Shown piece by piece: positions 9,912-20,940 of a DNA stretch of 64,000 bases. A program made the position numbers and the translations under genes. Under the pieces are notes generated by a model. That model saw only the letters and a list, made by a program, of their open reading frames with translations. It did not search any database and was not told the DNA's origin. Source of the DNA: Amphiura filiformis (lineage: Eukaryota > Echinodermata > Ophiuroidea > Amphilepidida > Amphiuridae); contig NC_092646.1 of assembly GCF_039555335.1 (NCBI RefSeq), positions 31,015,680 through 31,079,679 on the forward strand, given 5' to 3'. The stretch's first letter is position 1; each line of letters opens with the position of its first letter.

Positions 9912-10178
9912 GGCGACGAAGAAAAACCCTGTTTTACGGCCGGATGGACTTTTGAAGTAGGGTTGGTTGGGCTTTTTCTTTTTATTCTGGAGGCTAAAAT
10001 GACCCCAAAACATCACCAAAATCTAAAGACAATCTAAAGAATTTTTTAATCCAAATATTTCAGCCAAAAAACGGATGATTTTACATGATTTTTGCAAAAT
10101 TAAAAAAATCATCTCAAAAACAAAAATTCTGGGTCGGTCAGGCCCGTAGAACAGGGGTTTTCCCCATCATCTTTTCCA
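9912..10178. mobile_element. MITE related to 18829-19062
   Basis: The left end GGCGACGAAGAAAAACCCTG and the reverse of the right end, with a CCCCTGTTCTACGG block, form imperfect inverted repeats. Internal TTGAAGTAGGGT and GGTCGGTC match the better-defined copy at 18829-19062. Boundaries are approximate. Confidence 0.6.
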
Positions 10179-10479
10179 AGATGAGGAATGTATAAACAAA
10201 TATTTACTGTTTCTGATACCTGGATAATGTTACACAGTATGATAACACTGCTTCATTTTTCATTCATACCTCGTTGCCCATTCTTAGTGAATCTTGTGAG
10301 ATGGCGATATAGTTTGACCCATCTGGGACATATCGTACTCAGTTGGCTTATGAGTTACCTGTGACATACCGTTATATGTACAAAGGTAAAAGACCTGAAA
10401 AAATGCACTGATTTCAATGAAACTGGTGTTAAAGTGTTTGTTTTGTAAAACTAAGTCAGAATAGGATAATGTCTTCACC

Positions 10480-10640
10480 TATAAGGCTTTATCCATTTTC
10501 AAGGGCCAAAAGTAATTATGAAGTGTGTGTTTCCTGCATGTACTTTTGGCCCTTGAACATGGATGAAGCAACTTCTTCAATATAAGGTCTACATCTACAA
10601 TGCTTTATCCATGTTCAAGGGCCAAAAGTACATATGAGGT
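10480..10640. repeat. Three copies of a TTCAAGGGCCAAAAGTA block
   Basis: The block occurs at about 10495 and 10612 in one orientation and about 10540 in the opposite one, each next to TTTATCCAT or its complement. This makes a small palindromic cluster. Confidence 0.6.
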
Positions 10641-10930
10641 TTTTCCCGCTCAGTGACAAAAGTAACTCAACAATCGAATAACTTATATTAGCAGTTTTCT
10701 ATCAAGGCAGGCTCATGAGTCACTCAGTTCGCTCATTAACCAATGCAGCTGGTGCTGTAACCTGTCTGAACCCGAGATATTTGTCTCAGGTCTGAACAAC
10801 AATAACAAAACTAACTCAACAATAACTTCTTGATCAGATTTAAAAGGTTAACAGTTTTTACTTGAAGCTGAAAAAGCACCTTTTATATTGGCAGCTTTTT
10901 TTATCATGTCAGGCTTGTGTGCAGATTCTA

Positions 10931-11123
10931 TCAGTTGGCTGGCTCATCAGCTCCTACAGCCGCTGCATCTGGTGGTGTAACCTGAGTTACATGACCGTTT
11001 TCATAGCTGATAAGAAGTTTCATAGGTAGCTGTCCAATGAATTCTTGTAGGTTTGTGTGCATATTGTTGAAGACGCTTCTTGGTACTGTTATGTTGTCAG
11101 ATTCAGTAGCAAAGTAGATATCT
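10931..11123 (-). CDS. OB-fold gene exon 5 (last)
   Basis: The acceptor TTACAATTTCAG precedes this segment, which enters in the phase left by exon 4 and ends at a TGA. It encodes a C-terminal 63 residues including FATESDNITVP and QEFIGQLPMKLLISYE, then an alanine-rich tail. Upstream sequence in the same frame is intronic, so any longer open frame is misleading. Confidence 0.6.
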
Positions 11124-11248
11124 CTGAAATTGTAAACCAAACAAGTGTTGTATTGTTTGAGAAGCAAGTAATATCAACTTGTAGGAAGGTATGTGTTGAT
11201 CTAGTACCTCAAATAATGACCAAGATGACTCAGCACTCATAACATTAC

Positions 11249-11621
11249 ATAGTGTGCAGCGGGGTTTTATCCCGCTCTTTTTACTGAGTCAAAACCCCAA
11301 TCTCTTTGAATGATTTTTGTTCTCAAACCGGGTTCTCAAACTGTGCAAACAAAATGTGAAGATTTCTGACCTTTTTTACTACCGGTATCATTTATAGCCT
11401 AAATATGTTGATGTTGCTGTGAGACTTAGTAGAGAAATAATTATGCAGTTTGTCCGCTTCATGTTGCTACCAAAAACATGTAGTCGATGGTCTGGGCCCA
11501 CACTTTTCTGACCCTTTTTACAATAACACTCGTTTTATTGATAAATTTCAAACCCCAACCTTTTACCTCTTATTCAGATGTTTAACCCCACCCTTTCTAA
11601 AGCAATGCACTGCACACTATA
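11249..11621. mobile_element. MITE in the last intron of the OB-fold gene
   Basis: CATAGTGTGCAG near 11249 and CTGCACACTAT ending about 11620 are inverted ends. The interior is non-coding with C-rich patches (AACCCC). No target duplication was resolved. Confidence 0.55.
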
Positions 11622-12591
11622 TCAATTATCATTAAAAAACTGGTAATTGTTTGCGGCAACTAGTACATAAAAAAATGGCCTGTGAATTAAGACTATGAAC
11701 ATGTTTGGTTTAGGATGTACATCATTTATGAAAAGTTACATCAAAATTGAACAATCTATACTTATAATGACACTACATGACATGACCTATGGACATGGTT
11801 GTTGCGATTTAAATCAAATGATTTTTTTTTTTAAAATTAAACTTTTTTGAATTTCATTGATTATGGACATTATCATGTAACAATCATCTGCATTAGACTT
11901 TTTGATGTGCTTCATCATTTTAAAGAACCCTTTATAGGTCTTTCACTCGTTTGGATTTTTTGGATGAAAACTGTGTTCATGCATTGTACTTTTCACAAGA
12001 TTTCATGACGATTTTCCACTGAACGGTATTTTGCATTTGAATTATATTTGCTTTATTGTATAACTCGTAGTTATTATTGAGACACGTTGGTTGACTAAAG
12101 CTATTAAGGTCTCATGTGGTTGGGAAGGGGTTCAACAACCCTGCCCTGGATGTCCTCTAATAAGCCTGAAGATTGGACTATGTTTTATTACAATACTGCA
12201 ATCTATACCTGTGACTCCAGATGAGCTCTAGTTAATTGCATGATCTTGACCATTTTAATTACGAAGTAGTCTAGGTTACCTGCCAACCGAAGTTGCAACA
12301 CCCATACCCTTACTGATGTCCAGATAATGCATTTTCTAGTTTCTGAATAAATTATGCAAAATACTGAAGTAGCCAAGTAATTAACATGGTTAATGTGGTC
12401 AACAAGGGTTGTTTCTGATTTTATTTCAAAATGTTATTTTACAGTGAAATAAAAAGAACAAATGGTCAAAGTTTTCTCGATAAATTGATTAAAAAAGAAA
12501 CTTCCAATTGTTAAACAAGGTACGAGTAAGAAAGTTTGTTGATAAACTCAGTGAGGAGAAACAAAAAGTTTTTTAAATCTATGAATATAAC

Positions 12592-12967
12592 TTAAAGACC
12601 AATTCAGTGATTCCAGCGCAAGTGTAAAAAAAATTAAAATTGTTTATAAATTGCTTAAATGTGAAGGACAAGTCATTCAAATTGTCATTTGGTATTTTTG
12701 AATGACAAATTTGGCAAAAAACAAAGAAAACAGCAGTACTGACGAAGTTAAAGCCCCATGCAAATACATGTAGCTAATTTAGATCCTGTCAGTATCTAAA
12801 TTACAGATTCATGTAAAATGTCTTATTTTGTCTTAAATATACCGTTTTCGGCTGAACCACTCGCAGGCTATGTTAGCACACCTATGAAAATGACAAAGGT
12901 ACCAAAATCTGAATTTTGATGATTTTTACGATCGTCCGGATGAGCAAATCACTGAATTGGTCTTTAA
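12592..12967. mobile_element. MITE with perfect 21-bp inverted ends
   Basis: TTAAAGACCAATTCAGTGA begins the left end, and its exact complement closes the element at 12967, 21 bases matching in all. A related degraded copy lies near 27140-27306 (same CAACCACT and TATGTTAGCACAC block). It sits in the last intron, just past exon 4. The ends could include a TTAA target. Confidence 0.75.
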
Positions 12968-13001
12968 GCCCAGGCTGAATTAATTTAATACTACAACTTA
13001 C

Positions 13002-13075
13002 GATCCAGTTTCTGAAGCTCCAATTATTTCTTGTTCTGTTGTTGTGTCCTCGCTTGGTACCACACCTCTTTCAAC
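13002..13075 (-). CDS. OB-fold gene exon 4
   Basis: The segment is bounded by an acceptor ending TTGTACAG and a strong GTAAGT donor. It encodes VERGVVPSEDTTTEQEIIG and leaves a two-base overhang that joins exon 5 in frame to make a serine codon. This junction is one of the best arguments for the gene model. Confidence 0.6.
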
Positions 13076-13699
13076 CTGTACAATACATGGCGAAAAAATG
13101 GCAAAATGGTATTTAGTATAGGAAGATGTAAAACACAATTTTATTTGGTATTTCAAGTGATGGGATTATACTATGAACAAAATTTAAATTAACCAATGTC
13201 TAAAATTCCGGGCTAAAATTATTATCACGTAGCCTAAATAGAGGACAGGTTGTCATATTTTCAAACACAAAATTAAAGGCAAAAAAATATTTCAGCTGGA
13301 AATTTCAATTTTTTTAAATATATCTTTGTTTAAATTGTATTGGAAAACTAAACAAAACAGGTTAAAATAGCCTGGTTTGTAGATGCTCAGAAAACTCCAA
13401 TCATATTAAGTTTGTGCACGAGAGAGAAATCGCGTGTGCTTGATGCACACATGTCAAGCATTTTGTTGTTGTACGCATCGGCGTAACATTCCGGGTTCAT
13501 CTTGTGTATACAACATGCACAATTTGCACATTCAGCAGAATTTTCTTGGCGAGTGACTGTTGCACCAAGTACCGTATTTTGTATTTGATCGTTAAGTTTA
13601 ATATATTTTCTTGTGGTGATACTGATTTGTAAATATTCACTCTTTCCAGATTCTGTGACAACAATTTTGTCTCAGTGCATTTTATAAAACCGCAATCCG

Positions 13700-13948
13700 G
13701 CAGGCCCGTACGCAGGGGGTGCGACCGCACCTCCCCAAATTTGCAAAAGTATACAAAAAGTCCCAAAATTTAAGAATTTGCGAGCGTAGCGAAGAAAAAA
13801 AATCAGGTTTTTTACGGTTTTTTGGTCAAAAAAGGTCCAAATTTAGGGGAAAAGTCCACTTTTCACAAAATCGCCCCCCCCCCTTTGGAAAAAGTCCACT
13901 TTTTTTCAAAATCAGCACCCCCCAAAAAAATCCTGCGTACGGGCCTGC
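13700..13948. mobile_element. MITE (AGGCCCGTACGCAGG ends)
   Basis: CAGGCCCGTACGCAGG on the left and CCTGCGTACGGGCCTG on the right are perfect 16-base inverted ends. CGCAATC occurs just outside both ends and may be a target duplication. Inside are C- or G-rich runs, repeated GTCCACTTTT and the GCGAGCGTAGCGA motif. It lies in intron 3 of the OB-fold gene. Confidence 0.75.
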
Positions 13949-14387
13949 GCAATCGTGTTCAACGTGTTGGAGGTAAAGAATTAGAAAATAATGGGAATGG
14001 GTCCGTGGGTTCACTCCGTTGCGCCGTTATTATGCGTTTCGACGTGGTTTGCGGCCGGTGTATTCGACCATGATTCAACTGAAATTGGTACATACGAGAG
14101 TTACAATTTTCAAGATCAATGATTTCACATGGTTATTCATGTATTTTACAGTTCACACGATATGTACCTCATCATTATTGACAGCCTTGCCCGAGGTTGG
14201 TCACTGCGATACAAGCTCCTTTTTATTGGAGTATATAGGCCTAATAGTACGGCCATGAATCATGATGTATCGAGCTAGCCATAGCCCCATTTACCCGGGC
14301 CATTTACATTCAAAATAGAAAATTTTACATTAGTCCTTTTTTTTTTTAACATGCACTCTTTATGACGTAGGCCTATAGCCAGCTTAC

Positions 14388-14603
14388 CTCAACAGATGTA
14401 ATCTCCGTTGTGTTTATTTGGGCTTTTTATCTGTATTTGTCAACACTTGCATTTTTAACCAGGATAGAAGACCCTTCATCGGTGTCTGTAACCGCCGTAG
14501 CCTGATCTCCCCACAATTTTAGGCAGATCCGTTTGCTGTTGTCTTCGTTACTGATCATGATATCTTTTCTTTTCCATGAGGAACCTTCCCTTTGCTGGAA
14601 CAC
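14388..14603 (-). CDS. OB-fold gene exon 3, contains a stop
   Basis: This exon has clean borders (acceptor TTAACAG, donor GTAAGC) and is exactly 72 codons, phase 0 on both sides. It holds the most recognisable OB-fold block: the charged KDIMISNEDN turn, ICLKLWGDQA and SILVKNASVD. Codon 59 is TAA (14427-14429), just before KAQINTTEITSVE, where a glycine-like turn residue would be expected. Coding similarity resumes straight after the stop. Confidence 0.6.
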
Positions 14604-15427
14604 CTGTTAATTGAATTAAACGAAATCATAGATCTATACTTTATATATTATTTACACAAAAGTACGAATTTTGCAAAAATACGAAGCCTTGGTTTTGGAA
14701 ATAAAAAAAACCTGTACAGAAGTTTGTGTCTTGTAGAACTGGCACTGACTAGAACACTTCTTTCCTTTTTCCAGGTTCAATTCGTGAGAAGGATAAATTA
14801 TGAAATTTAAATTGTTGCTAGTCTTGATTCAAGACTCTATACACCCGGGCCATGTATGTTACTGCCCGGGCCCCGGTTACTGCGGGATGCTGTGTGCGTA
14901 AGTTGTTGCGTGTAAGTACGGCCGCCGATCGATTCTATAGAGAGAGGGGAGGGGGCGTGCTCAAATACGGTCTGCTTCGCAGACCGATAGCGGTTTAATA
15001 CTGGCTGTGACTGCTCGATCGAGCTCGCTTCGCTCGCCAATCGATTGCGCGCCAATGATTCAAAATCAGAGCAGAAATTTAGTCGATTAAATTGGCAGTA
15101 GGCCTACAAAGGGGCTGGGCCGGGGGTGCGGAGATCAGCTGGCCATAGTATAATCAAAGTATTCTAGCCAATACTTTGGTATAATAAAGAGACCGTCTTG
15201 ATCAAGACTAAATTGGTGCTAGTCACGGTGATTAGATATTAATATTCTCAAGTCGCTTAAAGTTCCACGGAATGTACACCAGCCAATACTGGACTGGCAT
15301 GGCATGTTTTTTGGCCCGAATACTTGTGATTTACCGATTTTTAGGCCCTATATAGGAGTTGAAGAAGTATTGAAAGCAGCATAGAGTGTATTTATTTGTA
15401 ATTATTATTCACATAGCTTAGGCCTAC
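14604..15427. other. Intron 2 of the OB-fold gene
   Basis: This is non-coding. It includes CCCGGGCC-containing patches near 14290 and 14850 and a GAGCTCGCTTCGCTCGC motif near 15010, suggesting remnants of small elements, but no clear ends were found. Confidence 0.4.
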
Positions 15428-15565
15428 CTTGTCAATTGTGGCTTTAACTGAAACCAGTTTTTTCTTTGGGGATGCGTCTACATCTGCGAGTGACACCAAT
15501 GGTGGGTTGTAGAAGAGAGATATTTTGTCTTGGTCCAGGTCTAGTCTCTTGTTGGTCTGAAACAC
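15428..15565 (-). CDS. OB-fold gene exon 2
   Basis: The acceptor TGTTTACAG and the donor AAG|GTAGGC frame exactly 46 codons, phase 0. The product reads VFQTNKRLDLDQDKIS, NPPLVSLADVDASPKKK and ends LVSVKATIDK, like the first strand of the second OB fold. Its first nine coding bases nearly repeat those of exon 3 (GTGTTTCAG versus GTGTTCCAG). Confidence 0.6.
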
Positions 15566-15740
15566 CTGTAAACACACAAAAAGTATAAATTATAAGGTAA
15601 GGTAATCAATTGAGTGCATTAACTCTCTTGCCTTTGTTCTGTTCTTGGAATTATTTATTCCGTGAAAACGTTGTTTTTGCTAATTGAGTTGGCCCCTTGG
15701 AATACTTGTTTAAAGCAATAACGAAGCGATTTGGGTTTAC

Positions 15741-15815
15741 CTTTCCAAGTCGAGCGAAAATTTGAGGTCTCTGATGCAGTCGGCCAATTAAAATTAAAGC
15801 TTGATTTGGACTCTT
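15741..15815 (-). other. Possible cryptic exon in intron 1
   Basis: A pyrimidine-rich tract ending GCAAG and a donor GGAAAG|GTAAAC bound an open 25-codon segment (KSPNQALILIGRL...). It would insert in phase between exons 1 and 2, but its sequence does not look like part of an OB fold, so I left it out of the main model. Confidence 0.25.
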
Positions 15816-16136
15816 CTTGCATTCACAATCAGAAAAATCAGAATCAGACAAATCGTCTCTTTGATTAATGATATACATCGCCACGATTCACGACAATCAG
15901 ATTATTTAAAGTGATTTTAAACGTTGATATTGGGCGAGGAAATACTGGTCTTGGAAACGATAATTCTATTTCTAAGATGATCACGAAGACCAGATAGGTC
16001 TACGGGAAAATGTAAACTTACTTTTACTATAGAGTATAATTTTAGAATAATTAGATTAATATGCGTATGACTATGAATATTTTAATACAGCCTGCTTATA
16101 GATAAAAGTTGGGTAATATTCTGCAATTGTACTTAC

Positions 16137-16393
16137 ATGACCTTTGTTGCTATGTATGGCTACAGATGGGAAGTAATCTTTGCGGTTGATGCTATGATTT
16201 TTATCAACACCGTTTTATCTTTCTTGATTTGACTTGCCATGTCTCTGGTAGTTGCAATACTTGACTCGTCTGAAGGAAAGATGCCACATTGGTATATCTC
16301 ATTTGTGCCGTCTATTCCATAAAAATGATATGATTCCATGGAGGTAGCTATTCTCTTTGTCGGATCCGTTAAAATTTGCAGAAAAAATGCCAT
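16137..16393 (-). CDS. OB-fold gene exon 1, one base missing
   Basis: The ATG at 16393-16391 begins AFFLQILTDPTKR. The open frame runs to a stop near 16160, but the coding pattern continues one frame over as HSINRKDYFPSVAIHSNKG up to a strong donor GTAAGT. The exon is 257 bases; 258 would make it phase 0 as exon 2 requires. The deficit falls at an A5 run (complement near 16197-16202). Confidence 0.55.
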
Positions 16394-16556
16394 CTTGCAG
16401 TCAGTGTGCAGCAATCGTGCTCACAGCGCTGACCTCGCATTTTCTAAACCGCGATCGTAGGATGTCAACCCTGTGAAATACGTCATAGGAAAGGTCTGCC
16501 CTATGTCAAATATCTTTCGAGGCTATTTCCGGGTTGGTATGCAGAGCTGCGACAAA
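16394..16556. promoter_or_regulatory. Putative shared promoter of a head-to-head gene pair
   Basis: Only 163 bases separate the minus-strand start at 16393 from a plus-strand ATGGCGAG|GTAAGT first-exon candidate. The interval includes TTTCCGGG and ATGACG-type (CRE/ETS-like) motifs. Its regulatory role is inferred only from position. Confidence 0.3.
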
Positions 16557-18180
16557 ATGGCGAGGTAAGTTGAAATGTCCAGATTCTTACGAGTATTTTA
16601 AGTCCAAATTTGATGAGTTTCGGTGATCGTAAAGTGATGAAATATTGGTTGAAAGTTTCGGGTGGGTTTGAAGAATTGTGTGACATGAGTAGTTTGTAAC
16701 CATCCGTTTGACCGGGTCAAGAAATTGACGTAAAGTTCGGTGTGTTTTTGTTATAGTTGAGAGATCAAGCTTTTGTTTGATACCAAAATCATTGGGGACC
16801 GACAAGTTCCAATAATAAAAATCCGCCGACGAAAATTACCATTTTTCCGGGCCATTTTATACAATTCAATCGGCACTTGCGTACGATTTAACATGGTATT
16901 CCCAGATTATATGACGTGTTTTATAAATTTAATTCAGCTCTGGTCTGGACAGTAATGACAGCTCAGGTCAGGAAACTGGTTAAAATTTTGAATTCATCAA
17001 CTTTTATTTATGGAATCCGAATCTCAAACTATCATGAAGAAGTGTTTAAACTGAAATCATGAAGAACTATAGCCTATAATGGATGGATAAATGCATTCAT
17101 CATCTCCAAGTCCAACTTTGCAACAACAATAACAACAAACGTAACTAGACATGCTAGATCTCTTACAATTCATGAATATTGAATTGCGATATCGGTCTCT
17201 GATGTATAAATGTCGATCTCGGTCTCGGACCTCAAAAATCGGTGGTCCCAAGTGTTTTTTAAGTTTGAAACCTGTAGAGACGTCGATACGATTTTGTTGG
17301 ACATTGCATATTTTTAACTCACAATAATATTAATATGCACCCAACTTAATGTGTACTGTACTGCCAACTATCATGATAACAGTGGCAGCAAGTGATTTTT
17401 TTTTGAGGGGGGTAAAGTGTTTTTTTTTTGGGGGGGTGAAATAAAAAAGATTTGCAAAAAATTGCATAAAATTGGAAATTTTTGTAAAATCCTCGCTTGA
17501 AAAAAGTCTTCTAAGAATGATGAATCCGATTTTGTTTTTATGGGGCTCTAGTATTAATACCTGATATCTTCATTTTTTATTACAGGTGCTCGCCAGATTA
17601 GGGGGCTCTGCAAGTTGTTATCGTTGGGGACTCGCTCACCAAATACTTAGATTATGGACATGTTTGATATTTACAAAGACGCAGTTGACTGGTCGTACAT
17701 GTCACTCCATTCTACATGTACAAGCAAGGAGAAATGGTTCAAACGCAGATGGCTATTGAATATGATGTCGAAAAGCTTCGAAATAGGAATAGGAATTTTG
17801 CCAGATATTATTTCTTCATGTCGGATCAAACACATTAAATTCCGAATTTGTTTCTCGAACTGTCGCAGAATTTACAGAGTTGTGTTCCACAATTAAGACA
17901 ATATACAAGTACCCTGATACTCTTAAAGCTTCTCATTAACAATGTCATCCACAGACATGCAGTTCTACTGTTCTGACTTGGACAATTAATGCATCCATAA
18001 AATTACTTGACATTCAAATGCAGAATGTTTGTGCAGGCCTGGGCACAAATTATTACTTCACGCTTGCAAGTCAAACACTTTGAAAGCCAGACTGTTCCGA
18101 ACATGATCTGCTTCATCTGAACAGAGATGAGGGGAACTATAATTTACAGAACAAGTTGCTGATGAAATCCTGCAGTGTTG
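16557..18180 (+). pseudogene. SGNH-hydrolase-like gene, decayed
   Basis: A tiny first exon ATGGCGAG ends at a GTAAGT donor (16565). An acceptor TTTTTATTACAG at 17585 joins it in the phase that reads LQVVIVGDSLTKYLDYGHV, the nucleophile block (GDSL) of SGNH/GDSL esterases. Further on, in shifting frames, come EFTELCSTIKTIYKYPDTLK and, near 18107-18160, DLLHLNRDEGNYNLQNKLL, matching the DxxHLN block with the catalytic aspartate and histidine. A TAG at 17599, a TGA at 17668 and several shifts break it. The GxND block was not found. SGNH domains occur in host esterases and in some retrotransposons; I cannot tell which applies. Confidence 0.45.
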
Positions 18181-18327
18181 CAGCATCAGGGATTACCGGA
18201 CGTGTATACCCCTCGGTTTATGTGTCCTCCTTTGACAAGGCAGAAATGTGCAACAAAAAAAACCAGAAAAAGACGGTGTTATTTGCAGCTAATAATTATT
18301 TAATCATTATTATTTATAACAATAATT

Positions 18328-18425
18328 GGGCCTAAAAATTGTTTGATTGGCGTAGCCCAACCTACCCTAAAGGTAGGCCTTACCCTATTTTTTATGTTAC
18401 GCCAATCAAACAATTTTTTAGGCCT
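18328..18425. mobile_element. 98-bp hairpin MITE
   Basis: GGCCTAAAAATTGTTTGATT and its complement, each extending through GGCGTA, form arms of about 27 bases around a C- and T-rich loop. It has no coding content. Confidence 0.65.
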
Positions 18426-18544
18426 GATGCCCTTTTTTTCTATTTAATAAAAAAAGAAAAATATAACAAACTTGGAATTTTTATGTGTATAATTTTTGTT
18501 GTATGATTCATTCATCCGTATTGACTAGTAGTATACGAATAGAA

Positions 18545-18825
18545 TTACTGAATGCCAAAAAATATATTATTCCCACAAAAAAAAAATATTCTCACAGAAA
18601 AATAACTTAAACCAGAAAAAATATTCTGGGATTAATGGGTTTTTTTCTGGAAAAATATTTTTCCTGGATAAATACTTTTTCGGAGCAAAATGTTTTTTCC
18701 AGGATAAATATTTTTTTGGGGATAAATATTTTTTCTGGGAAAAATATTTTGTTCTGGGAAAACTTTTTTGTAAGAAAACCAATTTTTTCTGGGAGTAACA
18801 TTTTTTCTGGGAAAAATATTGGCCC
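18545..18825. repeat. CTGGGAAAAATATTTTT array, block 1
   Basis: About ten imperfect copies of a 15-33 bp unit such as TTTTTCTGGGAAAAATATTTT follow one another. The long open frames in both strands come from this repeat and do not encode a known protein. Confidence 0.7.
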
Positions 18826-18828
18826 TCA

Positions 18829-19062
18829 GGTGACGAAAAAAGAAAACCCTGTTCTACGAAAAAATTCCTGTACAAATGAATGCCGACCCAAATTTCGGAA
18901 ACTTCAGGAAATTTTTTTTTGTATTTTCTCAAATTGCAATTTATTTACAGATTTTAGTCATTTTTGGGTCATTAAAAACCGAAAAACACCTTAAAATCGA
19001 TCGACCGACCCTACTTGAAGGGTCTGTCTGCCCGTAGAACAGGGTTTCTTTTTTTCGTTGCC
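18829..19062. mobile_element. Harbinger-like MITE with TCA duplication
   Basis: The ends GGTGACG...CGTTGCC are inverted, and inner AGAAACCCTGTTCTACG-type blocks extend the repeat to about 25 bases. TCA flanks both sides (18826-18828, 19063-19065). The neighbouring tandem copy near 19376 reads CCCTCATGGTAATTTTGG without the insert. A 3-bp TNA duplication and MITE structure suggest the PIF/Harbinger group. Confidence 0.75.
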
Positions 19063-19545
19063 TCATGTTAATTTTGGCCCAAAGTATAAATGGATTTTCT
19101 GTTTTTGTTTTTGTTTTTATTTTTTTTGCTGATGGGGGGGGTAATAAAAAAATGAACCCAGCCCTCTTGCCCTCCCCCACCATAGGCTGCTCCCTTTTGA
19201 CCTTTCAAAATTTATCTGGAAAAAATATTTTTCCTGGATAAATACTTTTTCGGAGCAAAGTGTTTTTTCTGTGATAAATACTCTTTTGGAATAAATATTT
19301 TTTCTGAGAAAATATTTTGTACTGGGAAAAGTATTTTTTTCTGGGATTAATATTTTTTCTTGGGAAAAATATTGACCCTCATGGTAATTTTGGCCCAAAG
19401 GCAAAGTAAAGGGATTTTCTGGGTTTTTTTTGGTTTTTTGGCTGACGGGGGAAGGGGATGGGGGGATTAAAAAAAATTGACCAAGCCCTCTTGCCCTCCC
19501 CCACCATAGGCTACCCTTTTGACCTTTAAAAATTGCCCTTCTAAC
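19063..19545. repeat. Tandem duplication of about 320 bp
   Basis: TAATTTTGGCCCAAAG recurs at about 19069 and 19385, and CTCTTGCCCTCCCCCACCAT at about 19163 and 19485. Between them is a second CTGGGAAAAATATT array (19206-19378). The first unit was split from its upstream array by the MITE at 18829-19062. Confidence 0.7.
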
Positions 19546-20865
19546 CCCAGCCCTCCCCCTCTTAGTATTGTCACACATGTTATTATAAGTTTAAAAAAAT
19601 TATTTATTTTATTTATCCCTTTTTAAAGGGATTTTTATTATTTTACGTGCCACGTGATTATAACCAGCCAATCACTGCGCGTGATTCAGCCCAGTCAAAA
19701 CAAACGCGATGATCGGCGGTCTGACAGTCCAGTCTCAAAATGAAAAGTACAAATTATATCTATCCGTTTGACCAGGTAAAATATCTTCATGATATCGGAG
19801 TTGAATTTTTCAATGCAAAAGATTACAAATTATGTATTTTGTCAAGTGATATCAAGGACCGGCATTCTGAAAATCAGATATTTGCGTTAAATTTCGTGAG
19901 AAAATATCCAAAACCATACTAAAAAAAAAAAAAAAAAACATTGCTTGTATTTCCAACAATGCAATATATTTTGCATGAATCTATGCATATGGATAGATAA
20001 TATCATCCCTATCCTGGCATATAATGAGCAAATTTCCATTGATTTATGATTCTAAACATTAAAAAACGAAGTTTTCCTGGGCCAACTTTTCAGGGTCAAA
20101 CTCTGCTTCGTAACAGCGTGAGTACTTCCGGGTCATTGGTGTGGGTTAGAAAAGCAACGTAATTGCGTGTGCCTGCATACTGACTGCTTGTATAAATGAA
20201 TTCAACAATCCAGTCCAAATTATAGGCCTACGTCTGAATGTATCCGAATCTGAGAGCAAAATGATGTTGAAGCATGTGTGAGGTTACTGAACGCAGGTAA
20301 AAAATCAAAGACTTTGTAAACACGCCCACATTTAAAAATTACAAGACTTTATGAACCTGAACCAGTTTGTTCACACGGTGCGGCGTTACATAATTTATGT
20401 ACAGAAGTGAGGTCCTGTCTGTTATTGTTTGCCATTGAAGTCTCAAGATGACGTGTATCGTAAGCCATAGAGGCCATAACGTATTGAGGCAACGAGTTGT
20501 GAATGCCATTACGGCAACGCGTTGCTTAGTCAGCTGTATAGGCAAAGAAAGCAAAGTTACCTTGATATACTGTTAACGCGGACGTCAACTCTCAGAAATG
20601 CACGTCACCAAACAAGTACCATAACTTCTTAATTATTCACGGAAATAAACCAAAGTAGGCCTATAGGCCTAACTTTTTGAAAAGTAAATAAGACGAAGAA
20701 TCTTTATAATGAGCACGAATTTGGTGTAAAACACATTTTAGTGAAAATCAAAATTTGTGTAACGAAAAGAGGACAACTGCAAATTTTGTCTTTTTATGAT
20801 CTTATTATTGTTTACGACACCTAAGCGTTTTTGCGCAAAATCTAGGAAATAGTGATCCTGATTGT
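19546..20865. other. No convincing gene
   Basis: A possible first exon at 19739 (ATG...TTTGACCAG|GTAAAA) follows a CCACGTG box and a CCAAT box, but it is only 12 codons and no partner exon was found. The rest, including poly(A) at 19921-19937, shows no supported feature. Confidence 0.35.
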
Positions 20866-20867
20866 AA

Positions 20868-20925
20868 GAGGATGGTTAAGGGTTGAAACGTACGTCATTA
20901 TTCGATATTGACGTAAGCTACCTCG
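20868..20925 (+). repeat. AAGAGGATGGTTAAGGGTTG block, copy 1
   Basis: The same block, including ACGTACGTCATT and ATTGACGTA, recurs at 23315-23370. A palindromic AAGAGGATGGTT/AACCATCCTCTT sits at 22523-22548. These may be the ends of a larger element whose interior is filled with other MITEs. Confidence 0.5.
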
Positions 20926-20940
20926 ATTTAAGTGTGACAA

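Larger units (their letters stand above)
10931..16393 (-). pseudogene. Five-exon RPA-like OB-fold protein gene, decayed
   Basis: Five minus-strand segments with GT-AG borders have phases that fit: 16393-16137, 15565-15428, 14603-14388, 13075-13002 and 11123-10931, giving about 292 codons. The start is an ATG followed by AFFLQILTDP. Exons 1 and 2-3 have the strand pattern of single-stranded-DNA-binding OB folds of the RPA large-subunit type, most clearly in exon 3 (KDIMISNEDN, ICLKLWGDQA, SILVKNASVD, INTTEITSVE). Exon 1 is one base short for the phase to work, and exon 3 has an in-frame TAA. Two lesions suggest a pseudogene or an assembly problem. The family call rests on pattern recognition; a cellular role cannot be given. 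Introns hold at least three MITEs. Confidence 0.6.

Noticed and set aside
15741-15884. Alternative first exon of the OB-fold gene starting near 15878
   Set aside because: The exon at 16393-16137 joins exon 2 better and reads like an OB-fold N-terminus; the 15.8-kb segment has no strong acceptor or family pattern.
18567-19578. Long open frames rich in FPEKYF or IFSGKNIF-like repeats on both strands
   Set aside because: They arise from CTGGGAAAAATATT arrays, which are open in several frames at once.
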